From the NCBI GenBank assembly GCA_029379385.1, contig CM055618.1:6458134-6522133 (forward strand): a DNA stretch of 64,000 nt. The letters run 5' to 3'. This document shows, one piece after another, positions 22,801-35,850 of the stretch. The stretch's first letter is position 1. Every line of letters begins with the position of its first letter. Under the pieces are notes generated by a model, which was not told the DNA's origin, did no database searches, and was given only the letters and a program-made list of their open reading frames with translations. This DNA is from Quillaja saponaria (lineage: Eukaryota; Streptophyta; Magnoliopsida; Fabales; Quillajaceae). Both the position numbers and the translations under genes were made by a program.

Positions 22801-23689
22801 TTTCATTTCATTAAAAAAAAAAAAAAACTAGATATTCATTCGTTTGAATTTTTTTCATTTATAAATAAAGATTTTAATTATTTATTTTTATCTAATAATT
22901 CTAACAAAAGAAGAAAAGTTATTGCTAATTCAATTTTATTATTTTCCACTATACTCTCTAACAATTTATATGCTTCATTGTACTACATTTTTGTTGAGCT
23001 GGGTGATGAGAATTATTAATTTTACTATAAAATTCTAGATTGTTAATTTGTCATAAATTTAAAGTTGAAGTGCTATTTTTTATACCTTAATTTAAGAAAT
23101 TAAGAAATATTTATAAAGCTCCATGTTAAATATATACTTATGAAAAGGTCGAAAAATTACAATAACAATTCATTCTGATTTTAAATACATTGCATGTATA
23201 TGTTATAATTGGCATCCACCAGTTGTGGTGTAATATAAGAAATATAGAAAAAGATGGCGCACCATACACCTTGCAACTAAAAAAATATGATTTCACCTCT
23301 TGCCGATTTTATTGGTGATTATCATTTCGAGTAAGTTCTTTGTTTATTATATACCTATTATATTAGAAGATGATTATAATTACTATATGATCAAATTACA
23401 ATGACCATTCATTTATCGCTATCACGAAAGATCGTGAAACTCATAATTTGTATATATTTGTAAGAAGATGATTATCGAACTATTGAAGAATATTATAAAA
23501 TAAAAGAGAATTATAAGTATTATAATGGAAAAAAAAGCTAGAATAATAACTAATAACATTTGTGTTCATTGAACTAGTTCATTAGACTACTATTGTTAGA
23601 AATTGCTAAAATTATAATTTGGATTTAAATTTTATGTGATTTAAATTTATAAATGATACTTTAAACAAATTTAATTACATTTATATATA

Positions 23690-23875
23690 ACTCCATTGGC
23701 CAAGGGATAAGTTAGAAAAGTGAATACCCAAAAAAGTCGTCTACCAACCTTGGACGAAAACGCCGTCATCTTTTTCTCAGTCACTTTTTGTCCTCTCCCC
23801 TTGTGTATGACTACAACTCTGTGAACTGACCCCACCTCTCCATGGTGGGCTCTACCCTTCACGCGCAACTTTTAA
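23690..23875. promoter_or_regulatory. GC-richer promoter-like island 3
   Basis: The stretch contains a CCAAT-like CCATTGGCCAAGG palindrome near 23692, AAACGCCGTC, and a CT-rich run with GACCCCACCTCTCC. Its composition contrasts sharply with the flanks. A minus-strand frame across it (23671-23868) has no recognisable domain. A classical G-box CACGTG occurs further on, at 24141-24146. Confidence 0.3.
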
Positions 23876-24815
23876 TTTTATAAAGTAATATAATAAATAA
23901 ATAAAATAGGACTAGATTTGGTCGGAGTAAACAAAATATATATATATTTTTTGTTCAAATGGGGAAACGTGCATCTGCTTGGGAAAGGACTAAACAGTAT
24001 TTTATAAATTCTATGATGCTGGGTACATCTTAGAAAATGGAAGCATAGCATGCTAACTTGCGCATTAACAGCATGGGTAATGAGGATCTAGTAAGAGATT
24101 AAAGATCCCAAGGTGGATGGAGGAATGTTACAATACAATCCACGTGAGCTGCAAAATCAGCACCGTTCATATCTCAATAGTTAGAAAATCTAGTAAATCT
24201 ACCCTGTTGATCTACATACTCGGGATTGTTAACCACTGTTTCCCATATTGATAATGCTCTCCCTAATGTAATATCGAATCGAACTTTTTTTTTTTTTTTT
24301 TCAAATATTTTAATTCACGATTTCATTGAGTGTCATGATTAAAAAAATATATCAACTAACAACGTATTAGTTTTATGGTCAAAACTATATTTAAGGAACA
24401 TTTTCTCTATAAGATTAAGAAATTCTTAACTTCGATCCCCATATAAATTTGATAAAATTTTGTTAAATATAGGATAATATTAATATTGTCGTGTCAAAAT
24501 TTGTGAGTTACTGTACTTACCTTTTCATTTAATTTAACAAAAAATATATATATTCTTATATTTTATGAGCATGAAAAAAAAATCAAAATTTTATGTTAAG
24601 AATTGTCATATTGTTAATAAATTTATTACGATGGGTGATAATAGTTTTAGTAGTATTAATTTATGTATAAATTGTTATTGTAGAAAATTTATATTTAAAA
24701 AAAAAATTTATATTTATTGTATTTTAATAAGTGGTCTTATGATATTCATTAAAAAATTCATATTTATTTTTATAATTTAATTATTATTATTTTTTAAATC
24801 ACTTTCAAATATTAA

Positions 24816-27800
24816 CTCCGCTTGAATTTATTCTGTTGATCTCAAGCTCGAGTAAAGGAGGAGGGTTGTAATAGATTGACAACCAGCATAAAACTAATCA
24901 TACCTTATGAGATGAATCCTATTGAATATTTTTTAGGGCGTAACCCTCTTACCGACGCGCTGCATCGGACCTTGGATGTAGTAAGAAATGAGCAAGGGTT
25001 AGGTCGTCACATCTGTAATAGAGTGTCAAACTGGCGCCCAGGTGTAGGGCAAAATGAATAAGGGTTCTTGCATCGAGAGCAGGTGCTGGTAAGGAAGCTA
25101 GTTCAAGAGAAAATTCTCATAGCTACTTGGAACATAGAGACTCTTACTGGTAAATTGAGGGAGCTAATAGATATCATGAGTAGAAAGAGAATCAACATCG
25201 CTTACTTGCAAGAAACTAAGTGGGTAGAAGAAAAGGTTAGAGAGATAAAGAGGACGGGATTCAAGTTGTGGTATACTGACAAGAATAGAAACAAGAATGG
25301 TTGCAATTAATGTAGATGGAAATTTCAAGGATAGAAATCAAGAGAAAAAATGATAGGATAATTTTAGTGAAATTGATGATAGACAATGAGGCCTTTAATG
25401 TCACTAGTGCCTATGCCCCACAATAGGATTAAAAGAAGCCACGAAGAAGGCATTTTGGAAAGACTTAGATGAGATAGTTCAAGGAGTACCGTTATGAGAG
25501 AAATTTTTTATTGGAGGAGATTTGAACAGCCATGCAAGAAGTACTAATGACGATTTGGAGAGAGTACATAGAGGTTATGGTTATGAAGATAGGAATGAGG
25601 GTGGATAATTTATTTTAGATTTTGTGGTTACGTATGACTTGATTTTAGCTAACACGTTTTTTAAGAAACGAGAATCCTACTTAGTTACCTTTAGTAGTAG
25701 ACATGATAAGTAAATAGATTTTGTCCAGACTAGGAAGGTTGATAGAGTGTTATATAAGAATTATAAAATTATACATGGCTGGTGTTTAGTGTCTCAACAT
25801 AAACTTTTCGTTGTAGATGTTAGTGTTAAGCTTTGGCAGAAAAAGCATAGAAGTAATAGGAGTAGTAGGACTAGATGGTGGAATTTGAATAGAGACAAGA
25901 TTGCTTTTTTTCTTTTTTTCTTTTTTTTAAAGAAAAGTTATTACATTGTGACTCATGGATTGTGGAAGGTGAGCCTAATATAATTTGAGATAAGATGACG
26001 AGTAGTATTATGAATATAGCTAGAGAAGTGTTAGGAGAAAATAGAGGACGTGGACTACCAACTAAAGAGACATGATGGTAGAATGAAAAAGCTCAACAAG
26101 CTATTCAAAAAAAAAGTGTTATAAAATTTTATATTAGTGCAGAAATGAGAATAATTACGAGTATTTTAGACAAGCTAGAAAAGATGTTAAGAAAGCGATT
26201 GGAGAAGTTAGAGACAAGGTTTGTGAAGTACTTGACTAAAATTTAGGAACAAAAGATGGAGAGAATGATATCTATAGGCTTGCCAAACAAAGAGAAAGAC
26301 GAACTAGAGATTCAAATCTTATTAAGTGCATCAAAGATGAGAGGGACAAGGCTTTAAGTAAGGAAAATGAGATTAATGAGAGATGGCGAACTTACTTTGA
26401 TACTTTCTTTAATAGAGATTCAAGTGTTGCTGTCGGGGAACTAGATAAAGCATTCAATGATATGAACCATAGATTTGTTCGTCAGATTAGAGCATAGTAG
26501 GTTAAAAAATATATTCCAAAGATGAAAAATGGTAAGGTAATGGGATCGAATGATATCCCTATAAAAGTTTGGAGATGCTTATGAAATATTGGCATAACTT
26601 GGCTCACAAATCTTTTTAACAATATTTTAGTGATGAAGAAAATGCCTAATGAATGAAAGAAGAGTACGTTGCTCCCTATTTTTAAGAAAATGAGATATTC
26701 AAAATTGTACAAATTATCGCAAAATAAAATTCATAAGTCATACAATGAAATTGTAGGAAAGATTGATTAAGCATAGGCTTAGAAAAAAGACGTTAGTTTT
26801 TGATAATCAATTTGACTTTATGCAAGGAATATCTACAACATAGGCTATTACTTACTTAGGGGATTAATAAAGAAATATAGAGAAAAGAAAAAGAAATTTC
26901 ACATGGCCTTTATTGATCTAGAAAAACATATGATAAGGTGCCCAGAGAAATCTATGGTAAGTTCTTGAGAAAAAGAAAATTCCAACTAAATATGTAGAAA
27001 TTATTAAGGATATGTATGATAGAGTAATAAATAGGGTACGGACCATAGATGGTATGACTGGAGAGTTTCTAATCACAATAAATGTCCACCAAGATTCATC
27101 CTTAAGCCTTTACCTATATGTTTTACTCATTGATGAACTTACTGATACTATTCAAGATAGAGCTCCATAGTATATGATGTTTGTCGGCGATATCGTGTTG
27201 ATAGACGAGACTAGAGAAGGTTTAAATTCTAAACTAGAATTATGGAGGATCGAGTTAGAATTTAAAGGTCTTCGGTTGAGTCGGAAGAAAACGAGTATAT
27301 GGAGTGCAACTTCAGTGACACTAGAGGATGCTTGACTGAAATAATTTTGGATGGTTTGACAATCCCTATAAACTATGTGTTTAAATATTTAGGTTTATTT
27401 ATATAAAAAAATGGCGAAATTGAGCACGATGTGCATCATATGATCAAGATAGGGTGGGTGAAGTGGAGAAGTGTTTTGAGAGTTTTACATGATCCCAAGT
27501 TTCCGAATAAGTTGAAAGGAAAATTTTATAGGTGAGGTCAACTATGTTGTATGGTTCTAAAGGTTGGGTAATTAAGAAATAACATTCACATAAGATGGGA
27601 GTAGTTGAAATGTGAATGTTGAGATAGATGACTGAACATATAAGAAATGATATAATATAAAATGAGAAAATTTGTAAAAAGGTAGAGGTAATACTTATTG
27701 AAGAAAAAGTTAGGGAAAATCGCTTATGTTAGTTTGGACATATCTAACGTGGACCCTTAATGTGATTTGGTCAGGTGGTAAGTTTTAGACGTGATATAGA

Positions 27801-27960
27801 AAAATCGAAACTTATGTGAAAATAATCATTGATAAAAATATGATTGTTATATATATTACTAAAAATGATATTTTGGATGGATGAGAATAAAAAAAAAGAT
27901 ATATATAACTGACTATAAATAATTGAAAATTAAAATTTAGTTAAGTTGAATTGTGTTAAA
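24816..27960 (+). mobile_element. Degenerate RTE-type LINE, plus strand (LINE A)
   Basis: Near full length by alignment to the minus-strand copy at 37243-40410. The leader starts TCCGCTTGAATTTATTCTGT and holds TAAAGGAGGAGGGTTG. Next come an endonuclease domain (from about 25100: ATWNIETLTGKLREL, IAYLQETKW), an Arg/Lys-rich linker, reverse transcriptase (about 26480-27300), and a 3' tail ending TTAGTTAAGTTGAATTGTG near 27957. Stops and frameshifts are numerous. In the catalytic block, where active copies have F-A-D-D, this copy reads [10 protein letters not shown] (about 27176-27205), one Asp codon lost. It is immobile. Confidence 0.85.
25068..25880 (+). pseudogene. LINE A endonuclease (EEP) domain remnant
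   Basis: The best-preserved frame (25068-25310) covers the start of the exonuclease-endonuclease-phosphatase fold, including N-I-E-T-L and the metal-binding Glu in LQETKW. Later blocks appear in other frames: FIGGDLNSHA-like sequence (about 25507-25535), LISFSSR-type (about 25680), DFVQTRKV (about 25720-25745), and CLVSQHKLFVVDV (25777-25815, with the catalytic His). In a functional LINE this domain nicks the target DNA to prime reverse transcription. Confidence 0.7.
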
Positions 27961-29956
27961 ATATATTGTAATATCATATTTATTATATCCGAGTGAGTGA
28001 TTTGAAAAAATTCATTAACAAAAACTGGCTTATGACTCATTCAACGGTCAAATAAGATCAGAACAGTTATGCCACACGGGACAGAGGCCAATCCAACGGT
28101 AATACGAATTAATGGTGAAGGTCTTTTTTGTCATTTAAGATATGGGTCTCAGAAGTCAGAAATTTCAGTTCTTTGCCCCCTCATAAATATCAAAACAAAA
28201 AACAAAAGCACAAGATATTCTGATACTTCCTTTCTTTTTTTTTTAATATTTTATTATTTTAATTAGTGGGGTGGGGATGTTTGGCTGTCGTCTAAGGAAT
28301 CGATTTGGACCAGTTCTTCAACTAGGGGAAAGGTCCATCCAGTCATTACCACAACATGTTTAATGGAGTCAGATATATCATCCAGATTGTCTCGCCACGT
28401 CATAAATAAGGATCTCTTATTGAGAAATTTTATTTCGAGTGATTTCATCATGTGAGTCAAAAAATGCATGCAACGTGTCGTAAATTACAAATTGAAATTG
28501 AGTGACTCATTAGTCATATACTCATTTCATAATTTAAAGATGTATGATGTATCTTTTGTACTTGGCTACTCTAAAATATACGTAGTTATTCTAAATAAAG
28601 TTTTCTCTTATTTTTTATCAGTTTGTTTAACAAAATAAAATTTATTCATTTTCATACATGGAAAACACAGACATATGTTCCAAACTCATCTCCATCTACA
28701 AGGTTTATCCAATTGTATAATTAAGAAGACTATAATGTAAATATCTTCAAAACAACTCGTCTTTTATTTTATTAAATATAAATAATAGGACTAGTTGGCT
28801 AATTGAGGAGTCGAATTTTATAAAATTTAAACTCGAACTCGACTTGTTTATTGTATAAGTTTTCAGGATAAATTCAAACTTTGACATTTCTCAAAAATGA
28901 ATAGTTCTAGTGGGTCTCTATGCAGATAGCTCTTAGGTATATGTAACTTAAATTATTTTGATATTGATTATTTACTAAGTAGTTCTTATATCTCTCCAAC
29001 TTTTTTTTTTTTTTTTTTTTAACTCCAAGTAAGTTATTCTGGTCTTCTTATTTCTTAGTGAACATACAAACTCAAAATAACTATTTTTCACACAAATTAT
29101 ACTATTATTTACAAAATTTAGTGAATTTTATATGATAAAATACAAAGTAAGGAAGTTTAAGAAACTTATATAGTTGTTTTTTTTTTTTTGGTGAATTTTA
29201 TAGGATCATTAAAATATTTCATTTCATAGTGATTTGCGTAAAAGGAAGCTTTTTCTTCCTTCTTACATTATATTATTATTCGTTTGATTTCAAGGGTCAA
29301 AGTTGTAATCGTGAACCCTAAGTTTATGAAAGTTGGGGGTGGATACTAACTTACTAAGGCATGCACTAGTTATAGCTGTTTGTACATACGTTGAGTTAGA
29401 ATGCAAAAGTTGTCTCAATCCTTAATCTGCGCATGCATTCTAGAGTAGACTTATAAATAACTCAAAGTTGAAGCTATTTTTCTTTTTCAATATTAAGCAA
29501 CAATATCTATTTTTACGTAAAAATAAGAAAAAATAAAAAGAAAAATGACTAAATTGCTCATTTTAAAATAGTAATATAAATATATATATATATATATTCT
29601 TTATAAGGATATCTATTATTTAGTAATTTGTTATTATAAGGATAGTATTATATAAGCTTATTTATTGTTTTGATCCTTAAAGATTATATCGTTTTCTATT
29701 TTAGTTTTTGAAAAATTATTTCTTCTAATTAGGTCCTCTAGGTTTTATTTTTAATTTTATTTTGGTCTTCTATGATTTAAATTTTTTTAATTGGATTCTT
29801 AATCAAATTAAGATTGAATATGACAAATTTAGCTAACATGTTTTTTGAGAGATGATAAAATGAAATATTAATACATAGAAGGAAAAATCACACTATTGAC
29901 TAATCATCAAAAACATTTGTTTTGTCAAATTTTTCGAAAGAAAATATTTTTCATAA

Positions 29957-30008
<52 letters not shown>

Positions 30009-30230
30009 CTATTCTTAACCATATCAACAAATTATCTTGTATTCCATCTAAGTTTAATAGTTTTGGGTAGATTGAGGATCCGATTTTCAAAAAATTAAAC
30101 ATAGGACCAAAAAATAATATAAAATAGAATCATCGAGGACTTGCTTAGAAAAAATAATTTCTCCAGTATCAAAATAGAAAATGATGTAATTCTCGATAAC
30201 CAAAATAGTAAATAAGCCTATTATATATAT
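27961..30230. other. AT-rich intergenic region
   Basis: No gene or recognised transposon domain. Long homopolymers (poly-T at about 29004-29022 and 29178-29190) and a 46-bp (TA)n microsatellite at 29959-30004 are present. A less AT-rich patch at 28040-28200 is not coding. Confidence 0.5.
29959..30004. repeat. (TA)n microsatellite
   Basis: About 23 uninterrupted TA dinucleotides. Other shorter AT tracts occur at 19104-19130, 19571-19594 and 46649-46678. Confidence 0.9.
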
Positions 30231-30233
30231 CTA

Positions 30234-30475
30234 TCTATACTATTATAAAAGCCAAAAAAATCTTTATGGTTTCCTACTTTAGAATAAATATAAATTAATT
30301 AACAAATATATATATTTTCTCTGTCTTAATAACCTCCCATAATCCTACCCACTTACACAATAACTCATTCTTTCAATTTTTAAATAAGATTCAAAAACTT
30401 AAAATTACTACTTTATACTTTAAATAAAAAAAAAAAAATAAACAGGTGCCTAAGCACGTGCATGTGGCTAGAATG
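30234..30475 (+). mobile_element. Possible short non-autonomous Helitron
   Basis: The left end, TCTATACTATTATAAAAGCC, matches the typical 5' end of many plant Helitrons and follows an A. A candidate 3' end, CTAG at 30472-30475, comes shortly after a small hairpin (GTGC-CTAA-GCAC). The base after CTAG is A rather than the expected T, and a second CTAG follows one 46-bp repeat unit later, so the end is uncertain. No coding capacity. Confidence 0.35.
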
Positions 30476-30549
30476 CCTATAAATTTGTATGATAAATGCA
30501 TATGTGCATGTGGCTAGAATATAGATAAATATGTATGATAAATGGTAAT
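30458..30549. repeat. 46-bp tandem duplication
   Basis: Two adjacent, slightly diverged copies (30458-30503 and 30504-30549) share GTGGCTAGAAT and TGTATGATAAATG. Confidence 0.75.
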
Positions 30550-30749
30550 ATTAGTATAATAAGAGACCATAAAATGGGGGAAAGAAGAAGAAGAAGAATA
30601 CATAAGCGTACAAATCAGACTAGTAAAAGGTAGTTAATTTTATATTTGTGGAAAATATTAATTATGTGATGGTTAAATTGTTTCAAAGTAAGGAATTGGA
30701 TGAATTAAATTAGAGATTTCTTGCATTCAAAATACTTTTGTGGTTCATA

Positions 30750-30782
30750 TCAAAAGAAAGAAAGAAAGAAAGAAAGAAAGAA
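30750..30782. repeat. (AAAG)n microsatellite
   Basis: About seven AAAG units, ending with a variant AATG. A (GAA)n run lies nearby at 30583-30598. Confidence 0.85.
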
Positions 30783-31623
30783 TGAAAATGAACAAGTAAT
30801 GAAGGTTTTTAATTAGCTTTGGTTCAGGACACTAGGGACGTTAGGTACATTATTTTTAGCATCATCTTCATATGTAATGCTTAATTAATTAGCTTCTATC
30901 AAAAATATATATTACTAATTTAGCATCATATATAGTTTAAATTAACAAGACTCATATATAATAGTTTCAAATTATATAAGATATAATTAATTCAATTTCA
31001 AAGTCCGATTTTATTGGCTCCACATCTGGGTATCTATGTAATTATAAACAAGATAGGGTTCTCATATATAATAGCAACAAAATCCCAAAGAGATACACTA
31101 TGTTATGCTTTATCAGCAAGCAAACAAGCATTTCAATATCTTATAATTGAATGAATAATAAAGCTTTAATTTCTTTGTGGAGTATTCTAATGGAATACCT
31201 TTCGGTGCACCATATACTAATTAAGTCAACAATTGTCAATTTCCACCTCCACTATTAACACAATTATACCACACTTATCATCACCAACTTCTACTTATTT
31301 ATAATCTATATCATAAATTAAATGTTAGTGGCTAAATTAAAAATTATTACAATATATATGACATATTAATGATCAGTTATTGATTCAACTGAAAATAAAA
31401 TTTTATAATCAGAGCATATAATAAAATTAAAATGGGTAATTCTATACAAAGTTATATACTTTTTAAATAAAATAATGATAAATGATGAGATTCTATTTAA
31501 CCCAACAACGAGACTAAAAAGACATTATGATTTCTTTACAATATGGTGGGAACCAAAATTTCTACACATCGATCCTTAACTCTCAATTCTCATCTTCTAA
31601 ATAATAAATTTATCAAAAGTATT

Positions 31624-33210
31624 TTGTAGGCCCATTTCTTATCATTTCTCTGGCCCAACATGCCAACCACATAACTCCAAGCCGTAGACTCATAAGCATA
31701 TCTCCCTTCTCTCAATATCTCTTTAAATTTCTTATAATTTACTTTAATAATTCTTAACTTGTATGTTAATATATTTTTCTTAATACACCATATAAAATCC
31801 GAGTATAATTCAAATGAAATGATACTAGAGCCTAAGAATTTTTTTCCACCTCAAAAAAGAAAAACTCCACATAAAACCTTATACACAAATTTTATTTACT
31901 TTGATCACATGAGTTAAGTCGTACACACAATTCAGATTTATCACATTTTGTCAATTTTTATTGAGTGGCTTAAAGATTTTGTGCTAAGGGCCAACCCTTT
32001 GTAAGAAAGTTATTTTGTAGCACAAGTGGGCGATTAGGATATGAGAATTAGCACGATCAACACCTTTCAGCCTGGCATTGGGGGCTAGCTTTCAAAAAAT
32101 CGTTGGCTGCTATGACCAAAGTGATAAACACCAAAGAGTGTGATTTGGTCAGGAGATGCTCACAAACATATTACATATGCAGGAAGAAGAAGTCAAGAAC
32201 ATAAGGGCCACCGATCAGTTATTGTTGTTTTGTGAGAACGTGAACATATATGGGTGATTACCCGATTTGGTTCTATTGGTCAATATTATCAATCTGGCCA
32301 TGCGTCCACAGTTTGGGTATGGACCAAATTGATGTGTGCATAAGATTATTATTATTTTTTAAATTTTTTTGAAAAAATTAGAGTGGAGCAAGTCCTTTAC
32401 AAATTTATATAAACGATTGGAAATAGTTTGCAATAAACATTCAAAATTAAGAAATTGTAGACTCATTTCATATCATTTATCTGGCCCGACATACCAACCA
32501 CTTAAGATAACTCCCAAGTTATATACTCAAAAGCAAATCTCCTCTTTCTCAATCTCTCTAAATTTCTTATAATTTACTTGAATAGTTTTTAATTTGTATA
32601 TTTTCTTTAACAATCTATACAAAACATCAGCTTGAACATTATAGCACAAGTGATATGATACCAGATCTCAAGACTCTGAGATTAGGATATTAGAATTAGC
32701 AAGATCAATACCTTCCAACCTAACATAGGGGACTAGCTAAATTTGGCATGGGGCCAAATAATCCTTGCCTGCTATTACCAAAATGACGAACAACAGAAAG
32801 TGTGATTTGGTCAGGAGATGCTTACAACCGCGTCAACTTCAGGCACCCTTGATCTAATATACTAATGCTATCTTGGTAAAAAAAGAAAAAGAAAAAAAAC
32901 ATATCACATAGGCAGAGCAATTAGTCAAGAATATAAGGGCCACTGATCAGTTACTGTTGTTTGTTATAACGTGAACATATATGGGCCATTACCCAATTAA
33001 TCAAAGATCTATTGGTAAATGTTATGGCCATGCGCAAACATTTTGGGTATGGACCAAATTAATTGTACTTTGGATAGACTCACACATGTAGGAGGAGATG
33101 TGGGCCAAAAAAAGTGTGTTTAAAAAAAAAAAAAAAAAAATAGAGTGTAAAAAATCCTTTAGAAATTGATACAAACGATTGGAAATAATATGCAGTAATC
33201 ATTCAAATAC
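31624..33210. repeat. Approximately 0.8-kb tandem duplication
   Basis: 31624-32454 and 32455-33210 are consecutive diverged copies. Shared landmarks in order: ATCATTT(C/A)TCTGGCCC, AATTTCTTATAATTTACTT, ATTAGGATAT, AGTGTGATTTGGTCAGGAGA, AAGGGCCAC(C/T)GATCAGTTA, GTGAACATATATGGG, TTTGGGTATGGACCAAATT, and AAACGATTGGAAATA. The first copy holds about 130 bp (near 31850-31990) absent from the second; the second holds an A-rich insert near 32860-32900. No coding or transposon domain is recognised. Confidence 0.85.
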
Positions 33211-33638
33211 TTGAATTCGATAAAATAATTGTGTTAATTGAGCTAGTTAATAACGGATAATAAATATGTTAAATCATGAGATTGTACGTTCGGATTTACC
33301 ATCAGAAATTTGTGAGTATTTCTTATTCTACTCTAATATATTATTGATAAAAATATTATCTCTAATAAAATAAAAATAATTATTAACAAAGCATATTTAA
33401 TCAATTTCATCTTTCGGATACTTGTTTTTGTTTTTGAAAATAACAATGTTTCTCTTCTACCAAAAAAGTAACAAAGTTTTTTTTATAATTATTATTAAAC
33501 AGGAAGCTTCAAAGATTAAAATTATATCCCTTTTCTTTTGTGCCCATCCGAAATATAAACTAGAGAAGAAAACTACCATCAAATTTTGAGAGCTCACTTA
33601 ACAAATTTTTTTTTTTTTGACGTAGTGTAATTGAATTC

Positions 33639-34340
33639 CATATAGACACCAAAATTTTGAAATTTTTGTCTATGAAAATAATTGGCCAATTTAAATGTCA
33701 ATTAGTCTAATTATAAATTGAAAAATTAGACACTCAAAATACCAACTTATAAATTAGACACTAATTTGTCAATTGACAAAATAGACACAAATTGGCAATT
33801 AACACCTATCACAACCAAATCATCTTAAATCTACGCCAATCACAATCAAATCACTTTCAGTTACCTAATATTCCATTCAATCATCTCCATTTACATTTAA
33901 ATCAGACAAAATTTTCAATCACCACAATTCTCTAACTTTTCCACCCTAACATTCTCTTATAAATAGGTAATGGAAGAGAGGCGGAAAACTCAAGACACAA
34001 GAGTTCTTAAAACTCCCTTACTTTTCTCTCTCAAACAACATATATTCAAGCAAGTCACAAATTCTTGTGATCAAGCCCAGTGTCTGCAGAGATCATAAGA
34101 CCTTTTCCAACGATCACTCACAACGTTGTTTTGAAATAGGTTTATCAATTCATTCCGAATCAAGCTACATAGCCCTAGGATTAAGTAAGGCTTTCAATGA
34201 GATTGAATCAGAGGATTTTATTCTTTTCTTATAAAGAATATTAATTCAGGGGTTATACAATCCTTTTACAAATATAATACAATTGTTATTCTTGTACACA
34301 CTTTCTTGTCCGTTATTTTCAAGCACTAATTTGCTCTTCA
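33639..34340 (+). repeat. 5' LTR of the gag-only element
   Basis: It begins at CATATAGACACC (intact partner TGTAGATACC at 40939) and ends CTCTTCA before the primer-like site. It carries a chain of short repeats based on AATTAGACAC and TTGGCAATTAACACC, and TATAAATAGG near 33958, a likely TATA box also present in the 3' copy (CTATAAATAGG near 41325). Confidence 0.8.
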
Positions 34341-34348
34341 AAATTTTT

Positions 34349-34366
34349 TGGCACGCATGGTAGGAC
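34349..34366 (+). other. Primer-binding-site-like sequence
   Basis: TTGGCACGCATGGTAGGACC follows the 5' LTR after a few bases. It resembles the TTGGCGCGCC-type start common after LTRs of plant non-autonomous elements, but I cannot assign a tRNA, and the site has mutated. Confidence 0.4.
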
Positions 34367-34389
34367 CATTCCTTCAAAAGTCTATACAT

Positions 34390-35850
34390 CAACACTATTG
34401 GATTTCATGTCTTCCATGAAGAACTAAGCCAAAAATGATATTTGTGTCTCTACTAAAGTTGTCACCTTCTTTGCCATTGATGATGCTTCTGTCAACAAGA
34501 CCACATGCGATGGACGGATCATGCAAAAGATATCAAAATATACATACCCAGGTGAGATGGGATATGATTGCATCATGATGCCTAAGGACACGATCCAGTA
34601 GATCATTGTATCGAGTAGTTGGATCATAGTCACTTACCATAAAAATGGCCGCATGCACAGTAGCGCCAACTGTGAGAAATCCACTAATCCACATGTGATG
34701 TGTGAATAATGACAGTTGTGTATACCATGGGAAAAGCAAACTACAAGGTCAACAATGGAGATTCATCTTTCTTAGAGAATTTCAATCATCTTTCTTAGAG
34801 AATTTCAAATTATATGAGGGTGACATTCAATGCTATAAGACGGAGTCTCACGTTTCTACTATCTGTGAATCATTTCATGAAATTTTGAATGAAGAGTTGA
34901 TGTCTTCCACAACGGATACATTCTCCCACATTGATGTCACGCTTGTCATGGTGACTGAAGCTTCAACCATAGAAGACAAGGTGGGGGAATTAGAGAAGAA
35001 AATCTCACTTTTCACCAAAACCATTGAAGACAAAGACTTCGAAATTGCTAAACTCATGAGCCAGTTGACAATGCAAAATAGTATCGACCCAAGTCAACAA
35101 CCAACTTGCCTTTTTGATAAAGGAGGAAGAACATGAAACTTCTTAACAACTTTCTACCTCCATTGTGTCATTCCTAATATGGTAGTTGCAAGACTTGATC
35201 ATCAATACCATTCGAGCACAATATGGAGGATGTTTGCAAAATTCACTTCTGTACTTAAAGCCATTTACGAAAGAAATTAACAACATGAAAATGCCTCTTA
35301 GATATCAACCTCTAATGTTCAACTAGTTTAATGGAAAGTGTAGGCCAAAATAACATGTTGCTCATTTTGTTGAGACTTGTGAAAATGCTGGGACTTGGGG
35401 TGATCTTCTTGTCAAGCAATTTTTTTGATCCCTTAGAGGAACCATGTTTAATTAGTACACTGAGATAGAAGCTGAGTCGATTGACAGTTAGGGGCAACTC
35501 AAAAAAGATTTTCTTAACCAGTTCCACAGTACTCGATGTACAGTCACCTTAATGGAGCTCACCAACACTAGACAATGGAAAGATGAGCCGGTCATTAACT
35601 ACATCAACTGGTAGAGAGCACTAAGCTTAGATTGCAAAGACTGAGTATCATAAACCTCTGTAGTTGAAATGTGCACTCAAGGCATGCATTAGGAGCTTTT
35701 ATACATCCTTAGAGGAATTAAGCCTCGAACATTTGAAGAGCCTGCAACTCAAGCACATGACATGGAGTCAAGCATAGTAAGCCATGAAAGTTACAAACCT
35801 CTTGTACTAGATCAATGAAACAAGTGGAAGGTTGTAGAGAAAATGGAAGT
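34390..35850 (+). pseudogene. gag of the gag-only retrotransposon (decayed)
   Basis: An N-terminal open frame at 34702-35136 gives 144 residues with a coiled-coil-like stretch (DKVGELEKKISLFTKTIEDK). After stops the retrotransposon-gag domain is readable at about 35296-35800: PLRYQPLMFN, HVAHFVETCENAGTWGDLLV, LKKDFLNQFHSTRCTVTLME, LTNTRQWKDEPVINYINW, RALSLDCKD, VVEMCTQGMH, LLYILRGIKPRTFEE. This order is the standard plant Retrotrans_gag arrangement. Many conserved Trp codons are now TAG (for instance in the INW-x-RALSL block), so it is not translatable. Confidence 0.8.

Larger units (their letters stand above)
18400..24815. other. AT-rich intergenic region with promoter-like islands
   Basis: Long A/T runs and (AT)n tracts with no coding domain on either strand. 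It begins with the XTH upstream region. Three GC-richer islands stand out at about 20540-20900, 22490-22800 and 23690-23875, annotated separately. Short open frames here are low-complexity and not believable as genes. Confidence 0.6.

Noticed and set aside
34424..34739. Two overlapping minus-strand frames of 68-69 codons
   Set aside because: They are antisense to the gag N-terminal region of the gag-only element.
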